Assembly: GCF_002953215.1 (NCBI RefSeq) | Contig: NZ_CP026378.1 | Location: forward strand, 1,656,540 to 1,720,539 | From: Mixta calida | GTDB taxonomy: Bacteria; Pseudomonadota; Gammaproteobacteria; Enterobacterales; Enterobacteriaceae | Reading direction: 5' to 3' | Length of the DNA stretch: 64,000 nucleotides | Shown here: positions 28,285 through 36,007 of the stretch, one piece after another | How the letters are laid out: every line of letters starts with the position of its first letter | Position numbering within the stretch: position 1 is the first letter of the stretch | Notes under the pieces: generated by a model | Told to the model about the DNA's origin: nothing | Database searches by the model: none | Seen by the model: only the letters and a program-made list of their open reading frames with translations | Position numbers and translations under genes: made by a program

Positions 28285-30825
28285 ATGAAAAAAAACACCA
28301 TGCTTGGATTAGTTAAGTTTAATCCAATTGCTGCCTCTATTCTGTTAGCGTTGCCGATCGTAACGCAAGCAGTCACACCGAGTACAAGGGGGACCAATGT
28401 CAATCAGGTCAATGGAGTAACTGTCATTGATATTGATACGGCAAATGCAAAAGGCATTTCTCACAATATTTATGGATCATTAAGCGTCGATAAAAATGGT
28501 TTGATATTCAATAACAGTAATACCAGCGTCAACACCTCGCTGGCTGGTCAGATTAATGGTAACAGCAACCTTACCTCTGGTAGCGCAAAAGTTATTGTTA
28601 ACGAAGTGACAACCACTAATAAGAGCCATCTGAATGGCATATTGGAAGTTGCGGGTAGCAAAGCGCATTTAATTATCGCCAACCCGAATGGCATTAGCTG
28701 CCAGGGCTGTGGCTTTATTAATACGGATAAGGTGACAATAACCACCGGTAAGCCAGATATGCAAAATGGTGAGTTAAAAGGCTATAGCGTTAACGGTGGT
28801 ATAATCAACGTCAATGGCCTGGGCAGCGATTCGCCAACGGAAATCCTGGCACGTTCTGTTGCCACAAGCGGCCTGGTTATCGCACCGTCCCTGTCAGTAG
28901 TAGCGGGCAGCAACTACGTTGATACGACAGGGAATGTGACGGGAAGCGTGAAGGCGCAGGGAAGCCGTAACCAATATAGCATTGACGTAGCCAATATTGG
29001 CGGCATGTACGCTGACAGAATTAGTCTGGTCAGCACGGATAAAGGTATTGGCGTTCGTAACTCCGGTGTAATAGCTGGCTCTTCCAGCGTCCAGATTAAC
29101 AGTAACGGTAAGCTGGTTAACAACAATGCCCAAATAACTTCTGGCATGAACGTGGATATAAAAACCAGCGAAATGCTGGAGAATGTTACCGGAAAAATTT
29201 CCAGCGATGGCGATATCAGTATTAATACTAACCGGAAGACAATTAACAACTCGCGCGCGGGTAATATTATTTCTTCTGGAAACATTAATATTGACAGCGG
29301 TGCGCTGGACAACACTAATGGTAAAATGGCTGCAAGCGAAAAGCTGGAAATTAATACCAATAACAACAAGCTGATCAACTACGGCAAAGGTGAAAGGGTA
29401 GGCATCAATGCTGGGGCCGTGGTGCTGAATACCGGCGTCCTTGATAACCGTGATGGTTCCTTAAAAGGCTACAATATCAGCGCTAATAGCAGCGGCATCA
29501 ATAATACTCATGGAATTATTGAAGCTTCAGGCAATATTGATTTAGTAAGTAACCTTGATATCTATAATACCGAAGGGCGAATCCGTACCGCTACAGGTCA
29601 TATCAAAATCGATGCCTCTAAAGGTATCTTTAACAACAATAAAACCAGAACCGCTGATTATACCAGTGAGGATACGCTGGGCGTCGCTGCCGGTGAAGGC
29701 GGTGCCGAAATTAAAGCCATCACTGTGAATAACCAGTCAGGGCAAATTGGCTCAAACGGTACCATCTCTTTTATCAGCACCGGCAAAGTTGATAACTTCA
29801 AGGGTAAACTGTCCGCTGAGAAAGGGCTGACTATTAAGGCTAAGAACTTTAGCAACGGCCAGGCCGGCACCAGCGTTAATGGCAATGTTACTATAGATCT
29901 GACGGGCGAGTTTGCTAATAATATTGGCATCTTTTCTGCCAGAAATGGTGATATCTCCCTGAAGGCAAATTATGTTAATAACAGCGGTGCAGTACTGGAA
30001 GGGCGGAATGTTAATATTGAAGCTAAAGATTGGGTAAACAATAAGGATGCCCTGTTGGTTGCTCATCAAAAACTGGTGATCAATGCTGTTAACCATATAG
30101 ATAACAGTAATGGCGAATATTTTGGCCATGATTACGGGATCTACCTGGGAATGATGAACCAGCCTGGCGGACTTGATGGCAAGGGCGGAGTGGAGATTCA
30201 TACCAGAAGCATTAATAACAATCATAGCCGTATCGTTGCCGAATCTGGCTCGCTGGATATGGTAATCGGTGAAGCAGTTCATAACTCTCATGCCATGATT
30301 GTTTCTAAAGCAGGTGCCCCAGTCAACATCAAGGCCCAGAGTATCCATAACAACTACTCTACGATCAGCAGTAATGGTGCCCTGAATATTGAAACTGGCT
30401 TCCTGAGCAACAGCGGTAGTGGCACTATGATTGATAATAATGCTACAGGGATCATATCTTCTGTCGATGATTTAAGGCTGACGGTAGGGCAAAGTTTTAC
30501 TAACTATGGCTGGATCAACAGTAAAAAAGATGCCTACATTAATGTTAACGGTACTTTATCAAACTCTAATACAATTAATGCCGATGGCTCGCTTTTTATT
30601 AACGGCACCAGCGTTAATAACTACAGAAGCATGTCGGCAGGCAACAGACTGGAAGCGAAATCAGATTCATATATCGATAACTTCGGCAATATGAACGCTG
30701 CTGTTATGGCGCTTGATGCTAAGGGTAGTATTGGCAATCTCGGCGTTATCCTCGGTAGAAGCGCGTTAACGACCAATGCCCGGAATATTTATAACTATGC
30801 CACTATGACGAGCTATGGCTTTTAA
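28285..30825 (+). CDS. TpsA-type two-partner-secretion exoprotein (filamentous-haemagglutinin-like)
   Basis: The 846-residue protein has a signal peptide (about 1-29, ends TQA-VTP) and an N-terminal TPS secretion domain. Its key motifs are ISHNIYGSLSVDKNGLIFNNS (58-78 region), NPNGI at 133-137 and a CQGC pair at 139-142. The rest consists of FHA-like repeats rich in Asn, Gly and Ser (INTNNN, INNSRAG, VNNSG), expected to form a right-handed beta-helix. It would be exported across the outer membrane by the adjacent TpsB. It is short for an adhesin-type TpsA (often over 1500 residues) and ends in repeat sequence, with no C-terminal toxin or effector domain recognised. It may be complete or truncated. 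Confidence 0.9.
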   Translation: MKKNTMLGLVKFNPIAASILLALPIVTQAVTPSTRGTNVNQVNGVTVIDIDTANAKGISHNIYGSLSVDKNGLIFNNSNTSVNTSLAGQINGNSNLTSGSAKVIVNEVTTTNKSHLNGILEVAGSKAHLIIANPNGISCQGCGFINTDKVTITTGKPDMQNGELKGYSVNGGIINVNGLGSDSPTEILARSVATSGLVIAPSLSVVAGSNYVDTTGNVTGSVKAQGSRNQYSIDVANIGGMYADRISLVSTDKGIGVRNSGVIAGSSSVQINSNGKLVNNNAQITSGMNVDIKTSEMLENVTGKISSDGDISINTNRKTINNSRAGNIISSGNINIDSGALDNTNGKMAASEKLEINTNNNKLINYGKGERVGINAGAVVLNTGVLDNRDGSLKGYNISANSSGINNTHGIIEASGNIDLVSNLDIYNTEGRIRTATGHIKIDASKGIFNNNKTRTADYTSEDTLGVAAGEGGAEIKAITVNNQSGQIGSNGTISFISTGKVDNFKGKLSAEKGLTIKAKNFSNGQAGTSVNGNVTIDLTGEFANNIGIFSARNGDISLKANYVNNSGAVLEGRNVNIEAKDWVNNKDALLVAHQKLVINAVNHIDNSNGEYFGHDYGIYLGMMNQPGGLDGKGGVEIHTRSINNNHSRIVAESGSLDMVIGEAVHNSHAMIVSKAGAPVNIKAQSIHNNYSTISSNGALNIETGFLSNSGSGTMIDNNATGIISSVDDLRLTVGQSFTNYGWINSKKDAYINVNGTLSNSNTINADGSLFINGTSVNNYRSMSAGNRLEAKSDSYIDNFGNMNAAVMALDAKGSIGNLGVILGRSALTTNARNIYNYATMTSYGF

Positions 30826-30938
30826 ACGATAGTAACAAGCGGTCAATGCCGGTCGCTTTGCTAACTTATGAACGGCACGGCGCACCCTGCCTGACGCTTA
30901 TCGCATAATAGTGGTAATTTAACTCAGTAATACAATAA

Positions 30939-30968
30939 AAGCGGCAGCTATGCTGCTGCTTTTATTTG
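30939..30968 (+). terminator. Hairpin between tpsA and tpsB
   Basis: AAAAGCGGCAGC pairs with GCTGCTGCTTTT around TAT (one G-T pair). It ends in a short T-rich stretch and may attenuate transcription from tpsA into tpsB. Confidence 0.5.
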
Positions 30969-30981
30969 ATTGAGAAAAGGT

Positions 30982-32631
30982 ATGAAATTCAAAACGGATC
31001 TTTCTTGTTTTTTTATCGCTTGCCTGCTCCCTTTCCAGGCGGTAGCCGAGACGGATTTAAACCATCTGATCAAGGAACAGCAGAATAATGACCATGCGAC
31101 GCGTCGTGAAAACCGGATTGAAAAAAAAGATGTCTATTCCAGCGTTGAGCCGCAGGCGTTAAATAAACTGAATATTCCGCAGGAAAAAGAGTGCTTTGTA
31201 ATAAAAGAAGTAGATCTACAAAATGATTTCCTGAAAAGCGCGGCAATTAAGAAAATAAAAAAAGAGATGGCGGGGCGGTGTCTGGGAGCGCAGGGCATAG
31301 AAAAACTGGCTGTTGCGCTACAGGATTATTTTATCAGCTCTGGTTTCGTCACTACGCGGGTTGAAATCCCTTCGCAGGATTTAACAACTCACCATCTGAT
31401 ATTAAAGGTTGTGCCGGGACGTATTGATAAGATTATTATTCAGAATAATGATGTTCGCCATGAAATTTTACCATTTGCTACCGGTGATATCCTTAATATC
31501 AGAGATATTGAACAGGGGCTGGAAAATTTACAAGGCGTACCGGGTGTTAACGTAAAGGTGGATATCGCGCCGGGAGAGCGGAATGGCTACAGCAATGTCG
31601 TTATCGCGACCAACCGCTCCTCAAACTGGAATGTAAGGGCATCTTATAATAATTGGGGAGATAAAACTACCGGACAACAGTTGGCAGGCGGTGCGGGATA
31701 TTTATATAACCTGGCAAGAATTAATGATATTTTTTATCTGTCGGGAACACGCAGCTCAACGGGAGAATACAAAAGCATTGGCACCTATTATTCTTTCCCG
31801 TTTGGTTACTGGGACTATGAGCTGTTTTACAGTAAAAGCGGATCCCGGCAGGGCATGAAGATTGACTCTCTGGATCTAAATTACCGTGGTGAAAGCAAAT
31901 ACTGGAGCTTAAAATCGTCCAGAACGTTTTATCGCGATAAAGATAAAAAAATCACCGGTAGCGCTGAAATATTCAGAAGAAAGTCAGATTATAAGCTGGA
32001 TGATATCGATCTGGTACTACAAAAACGTGATATGGGCAATGTGCGCTTTGGTGTTAATTATAAGCAAAATTTTTCTGGCGCGGTGCTGGATGGCGCTCTC
32101 ACCTATCAACGTTTTTTAACCTGGTTTGGTGGAACCGCTACGCCGGGTATGAAGTCAGGAGATGTAAGCCCCTTGGCTCAGGTCGTGAATCTGGAGGTAA
32201 ATTATGCCCAGCTATTAAATAATCTTCCGGTTAAGAGCTATTACAATATTAAATTTGGTGCACAGTACGCACCTGAATCGTTAACTTTACAGGATCAGAT
32301 GACGTTGGGCGATCGCTGGAACGTACGTGGTTTTGAAAAAAGTCCGGGGCTATATGGCGACAGAGGTTACTATATTCAAAATACATTGAATATTGTTACA
32401 GGTGTTAGTGACGCTGAGTTTTATCTTGGCGCTGATTATGGACAAGTCTCAGATTGTATTTCTTCACAGGATGGCTACGATAGCAAAAAACTTATGGGGG
32501 CAACTGCCGGAGTAAAAGGCAGTATCAGATCGCTGGGGTATGACGTTTCGCTGTCTGCTCCCATCCTGTATCCAGATAATTTTTCTACTGATAAATTCAA
32601 TATAAATTTTCAAATTTACTACCAGTTATAA
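30982..32631 (+). CDS. TpsB-type outer-membrane transporter (ShlB/FhaC family)
   Basis: The 549-residue Omp85-superfamily protein has a signal peptide (MKFKTDLSCFFIACLLPFQAVA), a POTRA region (about 75-210) and a C-terminal 16-strand barrel ending in YYQL. It forms the pore that secretes and folds TpsA. The start is the ATG at 30982 after GAGAAAAGG, not the TTG 12 bp upstream. The stop is immediately followed by the PPTase gene, linking secretion genes to the biosynthetic genes in one transcript. Confidence 0.92.
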   Translation: MKFKTDLSCFFIACLLPFQAVAETDLNHLIKEQQNNDHATRRENRIEKKDVYSSVEPQALNKLNIPQEKECFVIKEVDLQNDFLKSAAIKKIKKEMAGRCLGAQGIEKLAVALQDYFISSGFVTTRVEIPSQDLTTHHLILKVVPGRIDKIIIQNNDVRHEILPFATGDILNIRDIEQGLENLQGVPGVNVKVDIAPGERNGYSNVVIATNRSSNWNVRASYNNWGDKTTGQQLAGGAGYLYNLARINDIFYLSGTRSSTGEYKSIGTYYSFPFGYWDYELFYSKSGSRQGMKIDSLDLNYRGESKYWSLKSSRTFYRDKDKKITGSAEIFRRKSDYKLDDIDLVLQKRDMGNVRFGVNYKQNFSGAVLDGALTYQRFLTWFGGTATPGMKSGDVSPLAQVVNLEVNYAQLLNNLPVKSYYNIKFGAQYAPESLTLQDQMTLGDRWNVRGFEKSPGLYGDRGYYIQNTLNIVTGVSDAEFYLGADYGQVSDCISSQDGYDSKKLMGATAGVKGSIRSLGYDVSLSAPILYPDNFSTDKFNINFQIYYQL

Positions 32632-32651
32632 TAATGATCACAGGGAAAGAA

Positions 32652-33026
32652 ATGTTTGTTGGTACGGATATTGTTGAAGTCGAACGCATTAAAAGAGCCA
32701 TTTCGCACTGGAAACACGATTTCCTTAATCGCGTCTTTACCGCGCGTGAAGTCAGTAAAATTAATGCTGAAACGCCTGATTATCAGCGTGCTGCGGGACT
32801 GTGGGCTGCTAAAGAATCTATGGTAAAGGCCATTGGCCTGGGATTTCGTAACGGTATAAGTTTTCAGGATATGGAAGTAGAGTATGATGAGTATGGCTGC
32901 CCATATTTTATCCTGCGCGGACGATTAAAAGAAATTGTAGCCGAAAAAGGAAAAGCAAAAATATCACTGAGCATTTCACACTGCCAAAACTATGCGATCG
33001 CCGTTGTGGCTGTTACGCACGATTAA
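32652..33026 (+). CDS. AcpS-type phosphopantetheinyl transferase
   Basis: The 124-residue protein is of the holo-ACP synthase family. The Mg-binding and CoA motifs GTDIVEVERI (4-13) and WAAKESMVKAIG are present, plus the C-terminal SISH. It would load phosphopantetheine on the island ACP. The ATG at 32652 has AGGGAAAG 6 bp upstream; an ATG at 32634, two bases after the tpsB stop, is the alternative. It is an extra copy besides the housekeeping acpS expected elsewhere, and equivalent in role to CylK-type enzymes. Confidence 0.9.
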   Translation: MFVGTDIVEVERIKRAISHWKHDFLNRVFTAREVSKINAETPDYQRAAGLWAAKESMVKAIGLGFRNGISFQDMEVEYDEYGCPYFILRGRLKEIVAEKGKAKISLSISHCQNYAIAVVAVTHD

Positions 33027-33058
33027 AATAAATTACCTAACAGAGCGTAGCTATTTGT

Positions 33059-33814
33059 ATGTATAAGTATGACGACCTTATCAATAAAACAGTGCTGGTA
33101 ACCGGAGCCAGCGGTGACATCGGGCTGGCCATTTGTGCGAAATTTCTTGAACAAGAGTGCCAGGTATATGCCCTGTATAACACACGATCCGCTGAATTAA
33201 TCGAGCTTAAGAATCGGCATCCTCAAGGCGACAAACTTCATATTTTACAGTGCAATCTTGCTGATAAAGATGAGGTGAGCAATTTATGCGTCTGGCTGAA
33301 TAAATCAGCCGGAAAGCTGGATGTTTTGGTTAATAATGCCGGCATCGTAAAGGATAGCCTGTTTGCCGCCATGAGTTTTGAAGATTTCAGTACGGTTATC
33401 GAACAGAACCTGCTTACTATTTTCAGACTGACAAAAGAGACGCTGATGTTGTTAAGAGCGGCAGAGAATCCGGCGATCGTGAATGTGGCATCTATCGCTG
33501 CGATTATCCCCAGTGTAGGTCAGACGAACTACAGCGCATCCAAAGGCGCGCTTCTTGGCTTTACCCGTACCCTGGCAGCAGAAATGGCAGCCAGAGGCGT
33601 ACGCGTAAATGCCGTGGCGCCAGGCATGATTGAGTCGCGGATGGTAAAAAAGGTTTCGCGAACGGTGGTAAGAGATGTATTAAGTTCAATACCGCTGAAG
33701 CGTTTGGGGCAAAGCGCTGAGGTGGCCAACACGATTGTTTTTTTAAGCTCTTCAGCATCCAGTTATATTGTTGGACAAACCATCATTATCGATGGTGGTC
33801 TGGTTATGCGGTGA
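33059..33814 (+). CDS. 3-oxoacyl-ACP reductase (FabG-like SDR)
   Basis: The 251-residue short-chain dehydrogenase has NADP loop TGASGDIG (15-22), NNAG (92-95) and the catalytic Ser145-Tyr158-Lys162 set (YSASK). The C-terminal GQTIIIDGG is typical of FabG. It is predicted to reduce the beta-keto group on the ACP-bound chain. It is followed 3 bp later by the dehydratase gene, so translation is coupled. Confidence 0.93.
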   Translation: MYKYDDLINKTVLVTGASGDIGLAICAKFLEQECQVYALYNTRSAELIELKNRHPQGDKLHILQCNLADKDEVSNLCVWLNKSAGKLDVLVNNAGIVKDSLFAAMSFEDFSTVIEQNLLTIFRLTKETLMLLRAAENPAIVNVASIAAIIPSVGQTNYSASKGALLGFTRTLAAEMAARGVRVNAVAPGMIESRMVKKVSRTVVRDVLSSIPLKRLGQSAEVANTIVFLSSSASSYIVGQTIIIDGGLVMR

Positions 33815-33817
33815 TCT

Positions 33818-34366
33818 ATGTCTAAATATGCGATTCCTGCAAAAATCTTCCTTGAGATGGGAGGCTGGCGTCAACCTTTGATAATGGTTGATCGTATTGA
33901 CGATTATAAATATGGAGAAAAAGGCTATATTCGGGTTGTCAAGCATGTTACCTATAATGAGCCTTATTTACTGGGACACTTTCCTGAAGATCCCATTATG
34001 CCGGGCGTAATGATTGCTGAAATATTTGGGCAGGCCAGTGAATACCTTTCATTTCTGACCGATATCTGTGATATTTATCGGGAGCGCCATCAGGAAAATT
34101 TGCAATCGTTGCGGGATATTCGCGCCAGAATTTATGATGCCGGGATGCTTGAAATTATCCGCGCGCGTCGGGCTCAGGTACGGGGCGTGCTGGCAGCGCA
34201 GAATTTAAAATTTAAAGAAGTCGCCTGTCCCGGAGATACCATAGAAGTGATTAGCAGACTCGCTTTTTCCGACGAGAGCGGTTTTAAGCACTACGCTGTT
34301 TCTGCTCATGTCGGCAAAAGAGAGATTAGCAAAGGCACCATCATCAATTACCGTGAAGTTAAATAG
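33818..34366 (+). CDS. 3-hydroxyacyl-ACP dehydratase (FabZ-like hot-dog)
   Basis: The 182-residue hot-dog fold protein has the FabZ signature GHFPEDPIMPGVMIAE, giving catalytic His54 and Glu68. It is longer than FabZ (about 150), with an insert after the central helix (residues 78-105). It would remove water to form a trans double bond. With no enoyl reductase in the cluster, the double bonds should persist. Confidence 0.92.
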   Translation: MSKYAIPAKIFLEMGGWRQPLIMVDRIDDYKYGEKGYIRVVKHVTYNEPYLLGHFPEDPIMPGVMIAEIFGQASEYLSFLTDICDIYRERHQENLQSLRDIRARIYDAGMLEIIRARRAQVRGVLAAQNLKFKEVACPGDTIEVISRLAFSDESGFKHYAVSAHVGKREISKGTIINYREVK

Positions 34367-34387
34367 TTATTACAGGGAGATAAGTGG

Positions 34388-34666
34388 ATGAACACAGTTA
34401 AAGATGATATTGAAAAGCGTAAAAAGATATTATTTACCATCAAAACTGAAATTATTCAGCGGCTAAATATTTCTAAAGAACCATCGCAAATTGATGACGA
34501 TACAGCGCTTTTTGGTAATGGCCTGAGGCTTGATTCCGTTGATGCCACAGAAATAGTCGTTATGCTGGATAAAGTTTTCAATGTTCAGGTAAGCGAAAGC
34601 GACGATCCCTCTTATATGAGAACGATTAATAGTTTGGCATCATTTATAATTAAGAAAAAACAATAA
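34388..34666 (+). CDS. Acyl carrier protein
   Basis: This 92-residue ACP has the phosphopantetheine attachment Ser50 in GLRLDSVDATE (DSV in place of the usual DSL). It has the acidic four-helix pattern and a weak AGGGAGA ribosome binding site. It is the carrier for the island pathway, dedicated because it differs clearly from a housekeeping AcpP. Confidence 0.92.
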   Translation: MNTVKDDIEKRKKILFTIKTEIIQRLNISKEPSQIDDDTALFGNGLRLDSVDATEIVVMLDKVFNVQVSESDDPSYMRTINSLASFIIKKKQ

Positions 34667-34713
34667 ACATATATTATAAATAAAAAAGCCATAAAGGAAT
34701 AAAGGTGTTTCAT

Positions 34714-35874
34714 ATGAAAACGCTTCATAATTTGCATTTGAACAGTAATGCCCGTATGGATGTTTATAACAGCATGAGTATGCCTGCTGCTTATCATGCT
34801 CCTGAAGTTGAATATAAAGCTGTGAGAGAAAACGCGTTGCTGGTTGACTATTCGCATATGGCTATAGTTAGCGTAACTGGCGAGGATGCCTGGGCGCTTG
34901 TTAACCAGATGGCCTCTGCCGATGTTTCCGCCATCCGCGATGAACAGGGAATATATTCTCTGATCCTTAATGACGACGGGACTATCCGTGGCGATGCTTA
35001 CTTTCTTTGCACGGATGAGGGATATTATATTCTTTCCGAAGATCTGACCGCTGACGAGATTATAACTAGTCTCAATACGATTCTGGAAAATGCTGAGGAG
35101 TTAGATATTCAGGAGCGGCCTGAAATCAGCGCTCTGAATGAGGCCGATTGGGGCGCTATATTACTGGAAGGACCCTATTCCTGGGAGGTGCTGGCGGAAA
35201 TTTACGGATTCGATATTATCGGTCTGCCTTACCATGAATTTATGCCCACGGATGATGGTTTGAACGTTTTCCGCTGCGGTAAGCATGGCGAGTTCGCCTA
35301 CTTGATGCTTGGCGAGCAGAGGGCGCTGGCTGAACTCTGGATGCGCTTACTGGAAGTAGGAGAGAAGTACCTGCTTAAAACCGGCGGCCTTGAGTATCAA
35401 AAGATAGTGCGAATTGAAAATCCCGTGTGGGACGCATCAATTTATGCAGCCTGTTCGTATAATCCGGTTGAGCTTCAGTTGCAGTGGGCTGTTCAGTACG
35501 ATAAAGAAAATTTTACCGGAAAAACGGCTGTCGAAACCCTTTCCCGCAACGGTGCGGAACGTAAATTAACCGGTATTATTCCCGTCACAACGTGCGAAAG
35601 TATCCAGGCTGGGGACAATGTGCTGGTCGGCGAAGAGGTTGTCGGTTCGGTCATTACCAGCATATTTTCGCCCGCGCGCCGCTCTGTTATCGCACTGGCT
35701 ATGATTGATAAAGATTATGCCTATTCAGATATCGCCGGTTTTACCCTCAGTACCGCGCATGGCGACGTTGCTGCAATGACGCAGGGGTTACCGTTCCTTT
35801 ATAATTTTAGTATGTTGGTTAATCCGGCTGAACACAGCTTTATCGACCCGGCAAAATTGCGCAGCGCGCTGTAG
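34714..35874 (+). CDS. GcvT-like (aminomethyltransferase/YgfZ family) protein
   Basis: The 386-residue protein has the folate-binding GcvT fold: RENALLVDYSHMAIVSVTGEDAW near the N-terminus, and the C-terminal barrel (FTGKTAVETL, GSVITSIFSPARRSVIALAMI). The start was set at ATG 34714 after AAAGG; GTG 34705 is the alternative. In the streptococcal cyl operon a GcvT homologue (CylF) also accompanies the KS/ACP genes, but its chemistry is unresolved. It might transfer a one-carbon unit or bind folate without catalysis. It ends the first transcription unit (terminator at 35903). Confidence 0.85.
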   Translation: MKTLHNLHLNSNARMDVYNSMSMPAAYHAPEVEYKAVRENALLVDYSHMAIVSVTGEDAWALVNQMASADVSAIRDEQGIYSLILNDDGTIRGDAYFLCTDEGYYILSEDLTADEIITSLNTILENAEELDIQERPEISALNEADWGAILLEGPYSWEVLAEIYGFDIIGLPYHEFMPTDDGLNVFRCGKHGEFAYLMLGEQRALAELWMRLLEVGEKYLLKTGGLEYQKIVRIENPVWDASIYAACSYNPVELQLQWAVQYDKENFTGKTAVETLSRNGAERKLTGIIPVTTCESIQAGDNVLVGEEVVGSVITSIFSPARRSVIALAMIDKDYAYSDIAGFTLSTAHGDVAAMTQGLPFLYNFSMLVNPAEHSFIDPAKLRSAL

Positions 35875-35902
35875 TTTTATTTCAGCGAAAAATTAAATAA
35901 TG

Positions 35903-35952
35903 CGGGTCTGAAAAAAATGAGTAAAAAAGTGTTATCTCAGACCCGTTTTTTT
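35903..35952 (+). terminator. Terminator inside the island after the gcvT-like gene
   Basis: CGGGTCTGA (35903-35911) pairs with TCAGACCCG (35937-35945) over a 25-nt A-rich loop, followed by seven T. It separates tpsA-gcvT-like from the ketosynthase unit. Confidence 0.8.
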
Positions 35953-36007
35953 CATGATGGCGAATATTCACAGGCAAGAATAGCGCTGTCAATATCAGGG
36001 ATAGATT

